From: Nocardia nova
Lineage (GTDB): Bacteria; Actinomycetota; Actinomycetes; Mycobacteriales; Mycobacteriaceae
Direction: 5' to 3'
NCBI RefSeq assembly: GCF_002933465.1
Contig: NZ_PSZE01000026.1
Span: 1-64,000 of the forward strand
DNA: 64,000 nucleotides
Shown: in pieces, positions 51,528-59,174 of the stretch
Layout: each line of letters opens with the position of its first letter
Position numbering within the stretch: position 1 is the first letter of the stretch
Program-made: the position numbers and the translations under genes
The notes under the pieces: generated by a model
What the model was told of the DNA's origin: nothing
Database searches by the model: none
What the model saw: the letters and a program-made list of their open reading frames with translations, nothing else

Positions 51528-52211
51528 ATGCCATTGAGCCTGGTAGTGCCCATATTCGGCCCACCGGCCGCAGGAAAAACAACGCTCACGCTCCAGCTCG
51601 GTCTGTCGCCAGGCCGGACCATTTTCCGTCTGCGCGAACACGTTCCGAAAGAGGTACTTGCCGCCACTGCTACGGATAGCGCTCGCTTGGGCTGGATTGA
51701 CGAGTTCACCGTGGCCGATGCGCTCCGTGCCTACTTCGCGAACGTCCAGGCCGATTCCACGGTGCACACGGTACTCCTGGACAACTTTCCCGGTTCCGGC
51801 TCTCAGGTAAGCCAACTGCTTGCAACGGTCTGGCCGCTTCTGCCACGAGTCCATATCGAACCGGTCGAGATCGTCACGGACGCACGAACATTGAAGCAGC
51901 GCGCCCGTAACCGCAAGGTCTGTCACCGGTGCGAACACGACCCGATTCACGATCCTCGGCTGCCTGCTGTACCTGCGCAGGACGACGATTGGGCATGTAG
52001 CCGATGCGGCGGCCTGCTCCATCCGAGGCGCGGCGATTCACCGCGGCTGTTCAAAGCCCGGCTCCAGCGTTACCACCAAGCGGCCGAAGGTATCCGGGAG
52101 GGTTTTGCCGCCTCCGGCCTGGCGGTCACGCAGCTCGATACCACCAACACCATCGACGGCGCAGCCAATCTGCTTGCACCGCTACTTATTTCACGGAGTC
52201 CAGTGTCATGA
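51528..52211 (+). CDS. adenylate-kinase-like P-loop NMP kinase with Zn LID
   Basis: This is a P-loop kinase of 227 residues. The Walker A GPPAAGKT (11-18) follows a short strand as in adenylate kinases. A zinc LID-like module CHRCEHDP...WACSRCGGLL is followed by the RL-x2-Y pattern (RLFKARLQRYHQ) found after the LID of NMP kinases. It is clearly divergent from housekeeping Adk and may phosphorylate a nucleotide or nucleoside-like metabolite. ATG 51528 was chosen with AAAGGGG seven bases upstream; codons before it overlap the operator. Its stop overlaps the radical SAM start (ATGA). It is the first gene of the kinase-rSAM-cupin operon. Confidence 0.8.
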   Translation: MPLSLVVPIFGPPAAGKTTLTLQLGLSPGRTIFRLREHVPKEVLAATATDSARLGWIDEFTVADALRAYFANVQADSTVHTVLLDNFPGSGSQVSQLLATVWPLLPRVHIEPVEIVTDARTLKQRARNRKVCHRCEHDPIHDPRLPAVPAQDDDWACSRCGGLLHPRRGDSPRLFKARLQRYHQAAEGIREGFAASGLAVTQLDTTNTIDGAANLLAPLLISRSPVS

Positions 52212-53353
52212 CGAGTACCAACCTGCCCATGCCGTCGCTGAAGCTGAGCGGCAACGGCTACGGCCACGCCCGGATGCCCAGGGGCGGAAACGTCCCCGAG
52301 CCGCAGAAGATCGACCGTGTGGCGTACGGGCGGTTCCGCAACGTCTACCTCTACATCACCGAGGCCTGTCAACTGCGCTGTGAGCACTGCTACATGGGCG
52401 AACGTCTGGAGCGGGCGTTGAAAATGCCACTCCCGAAGATCGTCGACACGCTCACCACCTGGCGCCGGCTGGGTGGGAGCAAATTGACCATCCTCGGTGG
52501 CGAACCGACGCTGCACCCGCATTACTGCGAGGTGATCCGGCTCAGTCGGCAACTCGGCTACGAGCACGTCATCACCACGACGAACGCGCAGAAGCCCGCG
52601 CTTCGCCGATTCCGTCAGCTCGCGCCGGATGACTTCGCCTACGTCCAAGTCAGTCTCGATGGCGGCAGCCGGGAGACGCACGATGCCGTGCGCGGGTCTG
52701 GCACGTTTGACGAGGCGATGGAAACCACGCGCGAGCTGGCCGAACGCGGCTTCGATGTTCGGATCATCTGCACCGTCAACAAGGCCAACGAGCGAGATGT
52801 CTTGCAGCTCCTCGACATTGCGGACGTGTTGGGCGTCAACCTGGTGAAGTTTCACGTCTTCTCGACCATCGGCACTGGCCACGGCAACGCTGACATGGCC
52901 ATGACGCCGCCGGAATGGGTGGGCTTCTGCGATCGGCTGAGCGAAGTTGCGCCGCAGTACAAGACGCGGGTGTGGTATCAGCCGACGTACGCCCGTGTCA
53001 GCGACATGGAGCGCTACGCCGCCGAGGGCTACCAGGGATGTATCGGCCGCACGCTGGACCGGATCTCCATTTTCCCGGACGGTCGGTGTTACGTCTGCTC
53101 GTACTTGTTCGACACCGACTTGTACTTCGCGCAGATGGTCGACGGCCACGTCCAGCTCAACCACGGCGTCAACGAGTTCGATCTGTTCACGCAGCCGCTC
53201 GTTGAAAGTGCTTGTGGTGGTTGCAAGGCGGGAGCCTGTCTGGGTGGCTGCCCGGCCGAAGAGGTCGTGATGGGCCAATCCTCCTGTGCGGCCTACGACG
53301 ACATCGTGCCGGTCTGCCGCCTCTGGAAATCCAGCGCGAAGCCTGAGGAGTGA
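52208..53353 (+). CDS. radical SAM/SPASM enzyme
   Basis: This is a radical S-adenosylmethionine enzyme of 381 residues. The cluster motif CxxxCxxC is ACQLRCEHCYMG (Cys 54, 58, 61), followed by GGEPTLHP and SLDGGSRETHD of the TIM-barrel core. A Cys-rich SPASM domain follows (CIGRTLDRISIFPDGRCYVCSYLF, then CGGCKAGACLGGCP and CAAYDDIVPVC), which binds auxiliary Fe-S clusters. SPASM enzymes usually modify peptides, and some act on carbohydrates or cofactors. The partners here (NMP-like kinase, cupin) are not the usual RiPP set, and no PqqD/RRE-like domain is seen. Translational coupling on both sides ties the three genes together. Substrate unknown. Confidence 0.92.
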   Translation: MTSTNLPMPSLKLSGNGYGHARMPRGGNVPEPQKIDRVAYGRFRNVYLYITEACQLRCEHCYMGERLERALKMPLPKIVDTLTTWRRLGGSKLTILGGEPTLHPHYCEVIRLSRQLGYEHVITTTNAQKPALRRFRQLAPDDFAYVQVSLDGGSRETHDAVRGSGTFDEAMETTRELAERGFDVRIICTVNKANERDVLQLLDIADVLGVNLVKFHVFSTIGTGHGNADMAMTPPEWVGFCDRLSEVAPQYKTRVWYQPTYARVSDMERYAAEGYQGCIGRTLDRISIFPDGRCYVCSYLFDTDLYFAQMVDGHVQLNHGVNEFDLFTQPLVESACGGCKAGACLGGCPAEEVVMGQSSCAAYDDIVPVCRLWKSSAKPEE

Positions 53354-53358
53354 CACCG

Positions 53359-54012
53359 ATGGATGACATGGACCGAGTGGTCGAAGAGCTGTGCTGGATC
53401 GATTGGCACGACATCGATGAAGTTGAGGTGATGTGTCGGGCTGCCCTCGATGAACTGGTGGCGAATCCGAGCATCGTTCGGGGCCGGCTGGCCGACCTCG
53501 TGAATCGGCCGGAGCTGCTGAAGCTGTGCGAGCACTACGACGTCCTGGACAAAATCGTGCTGGCCAGCGAGGACGATCCGGGCGTGCGGGTGCGGCTTCA
53601 CGTGTTCCTGCCGGGGTACTTCGACCGGCCACATAACCACCGTTGGAGCTACGCCAGCAAGATTCTGCGGGGGCACTACCGGCATTACCTGTTCGGCAAC
53701 GCCGAACTGGACGAACAAGTGGAGCCGGACAAGTTGCCCGTGCTGCACGTTCGTGAGGAGCCGGTGGGCGCCACGTACGCCCTGCATCACTCGATGGTGC
53801 ACGCCGTCGTCGCCGAGCCGTTCACCGCGAGCCTCGTCGTCCGCGGGCCAGCGGTGAAAGACAAGTTCCTGGTCATGGATCGGCACACGAACGAGGCGTG
53901 GTGGCAGTTCGGGGCGAAGGATGAATCCAAAGCGGATGCCAAAAAGAAGCAGATGAGCCGGGCGCGGTTCGCGGAGGTGACGGGGTGGCTGGAGGAGTGG
54001 GGCGTAGCGTGA
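53359..54012 (+). CDS. cupin-fold protein
   Basis: This 217-residue protein has a cupin-like beta-barrel core with metal-ligand candidates: FLPGYFDRPHNHRWSYASKILRGHYRHYLFG (HxH near residue 92) and YALHHSMVHAVVAEPFTASLVVRGP. The layout resembles cysteine-dioxygenase-type cupins. ATG 53359 was chosen with GAGGAG eight bases upstream; a GTG at 53350 overlapping the rSAM stop is the alternative. It is the last gene of the operon, closed by a 15-bp terminator. It may oxidise or isomerise the product of the radical SAM enzyme; inference only. Confidence 0.8.
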   Translation: MDDMDRVVEELCWIDWHDIDEVEVMCRAALDELVANPSIVRGRLADLVNRPELLKLCEHYDVLDKIVLASEDDPGVRVRLHVFLPGYFDRPHNHRWSYASKILRGHYRHYLFGNAELDEQVEPDKLPVLHVREEPVGATYALHHSMVHAVVAEPFTASLVVRGPAVKDKFLVMDRHTNEAWWQFGAKDESKADAKKKQMSRARFAEVTGWLEEWGVA

Positions 54013-54021
54013 ACTGCTGAC

Positions 54022-54062
54022 AAAAGGCCACTATCCTACCGACTGGCGGATAGTGGCCTTTT
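54022..54062 (+). terminator. strong intrinsic terminator after the kinase-rSAM-cupin operon
   Basis: The perfect 15-bp stem aaaaggccactatcc (54022-54036) / ggatagtggcctttt (54048-54062) has an 11-nt loop and a T-run. It ends 10-50 bp after the cupin stop. Confidence 0.95.
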
Positions 54063-54276
54063 TGGCGATATTGCAGTACTAGCAGGCCGTTTGATGCTCC
54101 ATTTATTAAATCACCATTAAATGGTAATTGAAATGTCAGCCATTTCGGGCTATTTGTATTGTCAGGTCACTATTTAGATGTTATGGTAAGAATCTACTAC
54201 TGATAGTAGTAGATTCCGAATAGGCGCAATTCCCGCGCGAGAACGACCTCGCACATCCCCTTGAGAGGATATGGAA
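54063..54276. promoter_or_regulatory. AT-rich regulatory region with two perfect palindromes
   Basis: It contains the 13-bp palindrome ACCATT-A-AATGGT (54113-54125) and the 25-bp dyad AATCTACTAC-tgata-GTAGTAGATT (54191-54215), both perfect. They precede the Gly/Asn-rich small-protein gene. The likely role is promoter plus operator. Confidence 0.65.
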
Positions 54277-54621
54277 ATGGCAGGCCATTCGTACGAACCC
54301 GGTTGTCCGTGCTCCTCGTGCAAACGAGGTTGGCAGCCGCCGCACCAGAGGCGGCAGTCGCAGCCCAAGAAGAGTCGGCAGCGGCAACCCAAGAAGCGCC
54401 CCAGCAACTGGAGCGAGCCGATGGGCGGCGGTGATGCGGATGGAAATCCGCTCACGGTCTCATTCGGCTCGGGGCAAAGGGAGGGTGAAACCATGTTGGG
54501 TGACGGCGATCGCAGTGAGGTGAACTTTCTCGATCACCCCAACCACGACCACTACGGCTCGGGGAGCGGTCCCAACAACAACGGCACCAATCGCGGCCAG
54601 TACAACGGTCGCGGGCGGTAA
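54277..54621 (+). CDS. small Gly/Asn-rich protein with N-terminal Cys cluster
   Basis: This is a 114-residue protein of unknown function. The N-terminus has CPCSSC (residues 9-14), suggesting a metal site. It continues with a very basic Gln/Lys/Arg/Pro stretch (QRRQSQPKKSRQRQPKKRP). The tail is Gly/Asn/Ser/His-rich and low in complexity: FLDHPNHDHYGSGSGP, then NNNGTNRGQYNGRGR. ATG 54277 has AGAGG at a suitable distance; ATG 54271 is too close. It is separately transcribed from the upstream rSAM operon but lies next to it. A low-complexity tail next to a SPASM enzyme raises the question of a modified peptide, but I have no motif proof. Confidence 0.7.
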   Translation: MAGHSYEPGCPCSSCKRGWQPPHQRRQSQPKKSRQRQPKKRPSNWSEPMGGGDADGNPLTVSFGSGQREGETMLGDGDRSEVNFLDHPNHDHYGSGSGPNNNGTNRGQYNGRGR

Positions 54622-54725
54622 TCCCTCACCTTCTCCCATCCTGAGAGTGATATAAAACCTCTTCACCCTGAGCATGGTGCAAAACTGCTCAATCACTACC
54701 TTATGGGTATGGACTGAATATTATT

Positions 54726-54986
54726 ATGGAAATATCACGAGAAGACCAAATCAAATTCGCAAAAGACATCCTTATCCTAACGGAGGCTGCAAAAGATGAT
54801 CCTGTGCAATTGGATCGCCTACGCGGACTCGTGTCATTGTTGGTTTCATGGGTTGGAGAAGATAACGGTGTAGCGGTGAATTTGAGTGAATATATAGGTG
54901 AGTTAACCGCAGTTGCCCAGGGTAAAGGCGACGTCGAGTGGAGAGACGAGTTCAAAAAGAACTTAGATCAGGAGATCAACGCATAG
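54726..54986 (+). CDS. small acidic hypothetical protein
   Basis: This 86-residue, mostly helical protein (ISREDQIKFAKDILILTEAAKDDPVQLDRLRGLVSLLVSW...) has no recognised domain. Its AT-rich codons differ from the core genome and point to acquired DNA. The ATG at 54726 lacks a good RBS. It is convergent with the next gene. Function unknown. Confidence 0.6.
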   Translation: MEISREDQIKFAKDILILTEAAKDDPVQLDRLRGLVSLLVSWVGEDNGVAVNLSEYIGELTAVAQGKGDVEWRDEFKKNLDQEINA

Positions 54987-55002
54987 AGGTCGACTCTAGG
55001 AG

Positions 55003-55287
55003 TTACCGACCTTTTTCAGTTTCCACCAGTCGCTTCGTCGCCTCATCGAGGCGACGATATTTTTCCTCGGTGTTGTAACCATCGTAGTGATTATCGCCCA
55101 GCGGCACGTGATCGAACAGAGGCAGATCATTAGGTCGAATGTGCCAGCCTGCCGGACCTGTCGGCAGCCATACGGTGACGACAGTTGGAGCATCGGGTTC
55201 TTCAGGATCGGTCACTCGCACGCTCGGGTAGACGGCGGCAAGATGGGCTACCAGATGCGCCCGCTCCCGATATACCTGCTCACACAT
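55003..55287 (-). CDS. conserved actinobacterial hypothetical protein (WHI-x-LFDH type)
   Basis: This is a 94-residue protein: MCEQVYRERAHLVAHLAAVYPS, then VVTVWLPTGPAGWHIRPNDLPLFDHVP, then DGYNTEEKYRRLDEATKRL. The pattern resembles small proteins common on actinobacterial mobile elements, often beside Nudix genes; this is recollection, not a search. ATG 55287 was chosen because GGAGG lies five bases upstream. Function unknown. Confidence 0.75.
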   Translation of the reverse strand: MCEQVYRERAHLVAHLAAVYPSVRVTDPEEPDAPTVVTVWLPTGPAGWHIRPNDLPLFDHVPLGDNHYDGYNTEEKYRRLDEATKRLVETEKGR

Positions 55288-55345
55288 AGTGACCTCCATG
55301 ACGACGTGGGTTTCTTACGATGACACTTCCTTGCCCCGCTGCGGG

Positions 55346-56272
55346 TCAGCTTGCAGCCGGGCGCTCTACTGTCGGAAGCATCGCCAGAAGTTCAGCCAGC
55401 GTTGGCAGCGGGGCCTTCTGAAGTCGTGCGCATCTCAGCGCACCGCTCGCCGAGCCGAGCCACATGCTCCGCTGCATCGGCCACCCTGCCCGCAGGCCGT
55501 AGACGAGACCAGCCGAAAAGGCGGCACCGGCACAGTGAGTATGGCGAACCTCCACCGGGAACGCTGACACCTCAACCAGTTCCGAACAGCTGAGCGCTAC
55601 TGCACCGTAGGCGCCAGCGGTCACGATCGCCCAGGCTGCTTGCGTCTGATGCAGAACAGATCGGGCCAGAGCTGCGGCGTCATTATGTGCAGCGTCATCG
55701 ACGTTGGTTTGCACCAGGAGGCCGGAGTACCCGCGTACCGCGGCCACCAGTTCAGGCGAGAGTTCGGAACCTCCGAGATTGAGCAGCAAGGGCACCTCGG
55801 CGGCCCGGCCGGCCTCGATCACGCGGAGCGCTGCGACCTCGATCAGCTCGTAGCAGTCCAGATAGATGAACGAGGCCCTGGCCAGGGATGAGAGGTCGGC
55901 ACGCTGCAAACTGGCCACCACATCCGGCACGTACGCGAACCAAGTGCGCGTGTGCTGGTCGTCGCCAGTCACGACGATCCGCGGCGTGACAAGCTCCGGC
56001 CGCGCGGCAACCGCATGTTCGACGTGACGCTCATCGAGCCACCCCCGAACGTAGTGGCCGTGTTCGTCATCGCCAATATCGTTGGCGATCAGCAGAGCTG
56101 GCGCTCCCATAGAGGCAAGTGCCGCCGCTGTCATCGGTCCATCGGCCGCTACCGACCATTCGATGCTTCGGATTGCCGTCCCGTGGTTGGCAAGCGGGAA
56201 CTGCGGCACCGTCCACAGTTCCGCCAGCGCCAAGTAGCTGACGCACACCACCGGCCCGGCCGGGCTGCTCAT
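55346..56272 (-). CDS. PfkB/ribokinase-like protein lacking the catalytic Asp
   Basis: This is a PfkB-fold protein of 308 residues. It has the ribokinase-type substrate domain and, near the C-terminus, the position normally held by GAGDxFxAG. Here that site reads CAGAAFSAGLVYG: the anion-hole glycine-rich turn is retained but the catalytic base Asp is Ala. The ATP-binding AWAIVTAGAYGAVAL segment (normally VTxGxxG) is present. The product may be a non-catalytic sugar or nucleoside binder, or may use another base. ATG 56272, 2 bp after the Nudix stop, so the pair is one operon. Confidence 0.8.
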   Translation of the reverse strand: MSSPAGPVVCVSYLALAELWTVPQFPLANHGTAIRSIEWSVAADGPMTAAALASMGAPALLIANDIGDDEHGHYVRGWLDERHVEHAVAARPELVTPRIVVTGDDQHTRTWFAYVPDVVASLQRADLSSLARASFIYLDCYELIEVAALRVIEAGRAAEVPLLLNLGGSELSPELVAAVRGYSGLLVQTNVDDAAHNDAAALARSVLHQTQAAWAIVTAGAYGAVALSCSELVEVSAFPVEVRHTHCAGAAFSAGLVYGLRAGWPMQRSMWLGSASGALRCARLQKAPLPTLAELLAMLPTVERPAAS

Positions 56273-56274
56273 TG

Positions 56275-56742
56275 CTACCAGCCGTAGACGGAGAACGAAC
56301 GACCGTGGGCGATGTGCTCCATCGCCACTCGGCAGTAGTCGATCATGTGGTCCGGCAAGGTGTCGGCCGCGAACCATTCGAGCGCGCTGCACTTCTCGGG
56401 CTCTCGATTCGTCGGCTCTCCCTGCCACGTACGCACAGTGAAGAAGAAGGCCATCCGACCGCCGGACGACGAGTTGTGCATGATGTGGCTGAAGTGCACA
56501 TCACCCGGCGCGATGGTGACGCCGATCTCCTCTTCGGCCTCGCGAATCAGGGCGTCGATCACCGATTCGTCGGCTTCGAGGTGGCCGCTCGGCAGGTGCC
56601 AGGCTCCATCCTCGAAGCCGGTGTTCTGGCGTTGACCGAACAGCACCTCATTGCCTCGGCGCAATACGAGATGTGCATCCCCTGTCACCTTGTGGCGCTG
56701 GGGCTTTGAGCTGGCGGTCTGCGGAGCAATCGTCTCAGTCAT
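56275..56742 (-). CDS. Nudix hydrolase (island-borne)
   Basis: This is a 155-residue pyrophosphohydrolase with an intact Nudix box GHLEADESVIDALIREAEEEIG (about residues 53-74). The preceding GFEDGAWHLPSGH and the NREPEKCSALEWF segment are typical of mobile-element-associated Nudix proteins. In the actinomycete element pSAM2 the immunity factor Pif contains a Nudix motif (family knowledge), so a role in element exclusion is conceivable. Nucleotide or sugar-nucleotide housecleaning is equally possible. ATG 56742 with AAGGA upstream. It is the first gene of a Nudix-PfkB operon, divergent from the small-gene operon across the second ATATAC operator. Confidence 0.9.
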   Translation of the reverse strand: MTETIAPQTASSKPQRHKVTGDAHLVLRRGNEVLFGQRQNTGFEDGAWHLPSGHLEADESVIDALIREAEEEIGVTIAPGDVHFSHIMHNSSSGGRMAFFFTVRTWQGEPTNREPEKCSALEWFAADTLPDHMIDYCRVAMEHIAHGRSFSVYGW

Positions 56743-56832
56743 GAAGTGAAGTTCCTTCTTTTATAGTAGTTGACCTGCAGTTTTGCGACAAGACGCGAGC
56801 AGGCTGAGCTTATTCCCCTCCCGCGCACCGCC

Positions 56833-56851
56833 ATATACGCCCGACGTATAC
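56833..56851. promoter_or_regulatory. operator ATATAC-N7-GTATAC (copy 2)
   Basis: ATATAC gcccgac GTATAC has the same half-sites and spacing as 51421-51439 and is likewise followed by C. It lies between the divergent Nudix-PfkB and small-gene operons. This implies a common regulator. Confidence 0.65.
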
Positions 56852-56944
56852 CGACCAATGGGTTCGCGTATGGATGCGGGCGCGTCGGCCATTCACCCTC
56901 GTTACCAGGCATTTTGGCCGATTAACGAAACGGAGATGGTGGAC

Positions 56945-57139
56945 ATGCGCCGTGTGCGACACATCCACATCGAGTCCGGCGCGCTGAAGCTGGATTACCA
57001 AGCCTCAGCCGAACAAGCCCGCCAGGTTGCCGAGGAGCTGGCGAATGGCCTGCTGGCCGCGCTGGAACTGATCGTCACGGTGGACGACGACGTGCGCGCC
57101 GATCTCCCGCTGTTGCCGTGTGCCGAACTCTGGAAATGA
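56945..57139 (+). CDS. small hypothetical protein
   Basis: This 64-residue protein (MRRVRHIHIESGALKLDYQASAEQARQVAEELANGLLAALELIV...) is strand-helix in pattern with no named domain. ATG 56945 was chosen with GGAG nine bases upstream; ATG 56936 is possible. It is the first gene of a four-gene plus-strand operon. Function unknown. Confidence 0.65.
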   Translation: MRRVRHIHIESGALKLDYQASAEQARQVAEELANGLLAALELIVTVDDDVRADLPLLPCAELWK

Positions 57140-57200
57140 GCGCCAAAGCTGTTGCAGCCCAGAAACTTTAACGAATCATCCGCTGGAGGGAACACAGCCC

Positions 57201-57803
57201 ATGCCCGAAGATCGTCCTCAGCACACCGTCTATTACGGCTTCGACCCCACCCGGCCGGTGGCCTTCACGGTGCCGCCGGTCGAGGCGACGCCCGAGCAGC
57301 CGCTACCGGACGCCGGGCCATTTCTGCGGGTGTGCGCCGGGGTAGCAGAGCCAACCACGGTCATTGAGCGCGTGACCGTGCAACTCGTCGGCCTCTGGCG
57401 TCATATCCATGAACAGCGGCCACGCGATCCGGGCGAGCTGGAGAAGCTGAACGAACAAATCAATCTGTCTATTTGGTTCATCGACCGCGAAGCGGGCGGA
57501 CACATCAAAGAGGTTGCACACCAAGCAGATACGCCGCTGGCACCCTCAACCTATGGCCAATGGGTCGCGTGGTTGGTCTGGAAATACCTGCTCTATGCGC
57601 TCCGGCAGAACGATCCCGCGCACCGCGAGCGTGACGCGGCTGAACTCAACTGGTGTATCGAGTCGTTCAACGAATTGGTGGTAGCGGTGCAGGCTGGACG
57701 GCTGCGACTGCCGCCGGAACAGGGACCGGAGGGGGACGGAACCGAGTTTCCGCCACGGCGGGTGTGGCCTGAGAGCAGCACTACCGGGAGGAATCCGGCA
57801 TGA
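57201..57803 (+). CDS. hypothetical helical protein
   Basis: This 200-residue protein has a short Pro-rich N-terminus and a helical core: TTVIERVTVQLVGLWRHIHEQ, NEQINLSIWFIDREAGGHIKEVAHQ and STYGQWVAWLVWKYLLYALRQ. The C-terminus is Pro/Gly-rich. I do not recognise the family. ATG 57201 with GGAGGG upstream; it overlaps the next gene (ATGA). Conserved His/Glu positions in the helices could hold a metal, but this is speculation. Confidence 0.75.
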   Translation: MPEDRPQHTVYYGFDPTRPVAFTVPPVEATPEQPLPDAGPFLRVCAGVAEPTTVIERVTVQLVGLWRHIHEQRPRDPGELEKLNEQINLSIWFIDREAGGHIKEVAHQADTPLAPSTYGQWVAWLVWKYLLYALRQNDPAHRERDAAELNWCIESFNELVVAVQAGRLRLPPEQGPEGDGTEFPPRRVWPESSTTGRNPA

Positions 57804-57994
57804 GCAGGTCAGTGCCGGATCGGACATTCGTTTACGCCGATAGCGTGCTGGCCGAAGTGCTGTGTTGTGCGCACCTGATGGAGCTGACGCCGAAGCGTGC
57901 CGAGGAACTGCGATTCATCCACCGGCACCACCACCCCGACGAGTGCGTGGTGCATCTGGAGGCGGCCTACCTGCTGCTAATCGAGGTCGACTGA
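57800..57994 (+). CDS. small His-rich hypothetical protein
   Basis: This 64-residue protein contains LRFIHRHHHPDECVVHLEAAYLLL, with a His cluster and two Cys, and no recognised domain. It overlaps the upstream gene by 4 bp and ends 1 bp before the next, so it belongs to the same operon. Confidence 0.65.
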   Translation: MSRSVPDRTFVYADSVLAEVLCCAHLMELTPKRAEELRFIHRHHHPDECVVHLEAAYLLLIEVD

Positions 57995-57995
57995 G

Positions 57996-58331
57996 GTGAC
58001 AGCTTCGCTCGTCTGGATTCTGTGGCCAAGTTCCCTGTTCTTCACTGCGGTGCTGAGCTTTCGCCTTGGGGCACATTGGCGTTCGGCTGATACCCCAGGG
58101 CGGCACCGCGCAGGCATGATGCCGACAGAAGATGAGTGGGACGAGGAGCTGGCGGACGATGACGGCGAGATCAACGACGAGAGCAGCCCATCGCCGGCCC
58201 CGCCCCAGGCTCGCCGCTGGTGGAGTGACGAGGACGATACGGAGGTACTGCCGCGGATACAGGACCTCCTGCCTGCCCGACGCAGCACGCCAATTCGGCG
58301 ACCTCCGTGGATGAAAGAAGACTTCTCGTAA
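57996..58331 (+). CDS. small single-pass membrane protein with acidic tail
   Basis: This 111-residue product has one N-terminal hydrophobic helix (LVWILWPSSLFFTAVLSF), an acidic stretch (EDEWDEELADDDGEIND) and a Pro/Arg-rich end. GTG start, 1 bp after the preceding stop. It is the last gene of the operon, followed by a terminator. Function unknown. Confidence 0.65.
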   Translation: MTASLVWILWPSSLFFTAVLSFRLGAHWRSADTPGRHRAGMMPTEDEWDEELADDDGEINDESSPSPAPPQARRWWSDEDDTEVLPRIQDLLPARRSTPIRRPPWMKEDFS

Positions 58332-58351
58332 CGGAAATTCAATAAATGAAG

Positions 58352-58383
58352 AGGGCCGCATTGCCTTTTGACAATGCGGCCCT
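58352..58383. terminator. 12-bp perfect hairpin, bidirectional
   Basis: agggccgcattg (58352-58363) and its exact complement (58372-58383) surround an 8-nt loop. It lies between the convergent small-gene operon and the membrane-protein gene at 58390. Confidence 0.9.
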
Positions 58384-58389
58384 GTCCCT

Positions 58390-58749
58390 TCATGTGGCGT
58401 CAGTGTTCGTGTCGACTGTGCTGGGCTCCTCGCCCCGCAGTTCTGCCAACTCGTCCTGCAACTGGATCATTGTGTCCCAGTAGTCTTGGGCCAGATCACA
58501 CCGCTCGGCGTATTCGTCCAGCCGGTATCGGAAGCAGTTGACCGTCTTGACGAAGCAGGCGAGAACGCCAGCTGCACAGACGATGAAAAATGCTCGATTC
58601 CACGTCGACATGCAGTCCCACTGGTAGTACAGATTGACGAGCCCGAAGACGATGAGCGCGGGCTCGTAGACGGCGTGCACAAACACGCCGTACCAACTGT
58701 AGCGCCAGCCATCGTGCCACTGATTGAAGGAACGGAGTATCGCCGTCAT
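58390..58749 (-). CDS. small membrane protein with coiled-coil tail
   Basis: This is a 119-residue protein. Two hydrophobic helices (FVHAVYEPALIVFGLVNLYY and AFFIVCAAGVLACFVKTV) are followed by a charged helical tail (LAQDYWDTMIQLQDELAELRGEE). ATG 58749 with GGAGG five bases upstream. No family recognised. The topology suits a conjugation accessory or exclusion protein, but nothing specific shows that. Confidence 0.7.
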   Translation of the reverse strand: MTAILRSFNQWHDGWRYSWYGVFVHAVYEPALIVFGLVNLYYQWDCMSTWNRAFFIVCAAGVLACFVKTVNCFRYRLDEYAERCDLAQDYWDTMIQLQDELAELRGEEPSTVDTNTDAT

Positions 58750-58958
58750 TAGAACCTCCGAAGCGAAAGCTCCTGGATAAAACCAGGGGTCGCGACGAGA
58801 ATGCCGACGACCGCAGACACCGCGCCATTAAGACTTGTGGCGTATTGAATACGGCAACATTATTGTATCATATTTTGTATTAATAGTCAATTAGAGGAAG
58901 GGGTGACCTTAGCGAGTGTTTGCAGATAGATTATATTTAAGTATAATTACAAGCAATT
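58750..58958. other. AT-rich divergent intergenic region
   Basis: This 209-bp AT-rich gap between the membrane gene at 58390 and the one at 58959 probably holds two promoters. No gene or clear dyad was seen. Confidence 0.4.
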
Positions 58959-59174
58959 ATGACGAAAAATGAATCAGCTCTCAAATCTCAAGATTATGCC
59001 GATGAAACAACATGGCATCGTAAGATGCGTACCATGAAGACTGAACTAATAATCTATGTAGTTCTTCTGTTTATCTTCCCTCTCATCGGCTTGGTAGGAC
59101 TCGTCCAACTCGGGATTAGGTGGTTTCTTATTGACCGACCTCGGCGCAAGAATGCCCTTAGAAGGCAGCCATAG
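58959..59174 (+). CDS. small single-helix membrane protein
   Basis: This 71-residue AT-rich gene encodes one hydrophobic helix (TELIIYVVLLFIFPLIGLVGLVQLGI) flanked by basic residues. There is no clear RBS. It overlaps the 3' end of the convergent membrane-anchored gene by 17 bp. Existence is plausible but not certain. Confidence 0.5.
   Translation: MTKNESALKSQDYADETTWHRKMRTMKTELIIYVVLLFIFPLIGLVGLVQLGIRWFLIDRPRRKNALRRQP

Noticed and set aside
51528..53353. Prokaryotic viperin (radical SAM with nucleotide kinase neighbour)
   Set aside because: The enzyme has a SPASM Cys-rich C-terminus and the GGEP/SLDG core of peptide-modifying enzymes and not the short viperin architecture. The kinase neighbour alone is not enough.
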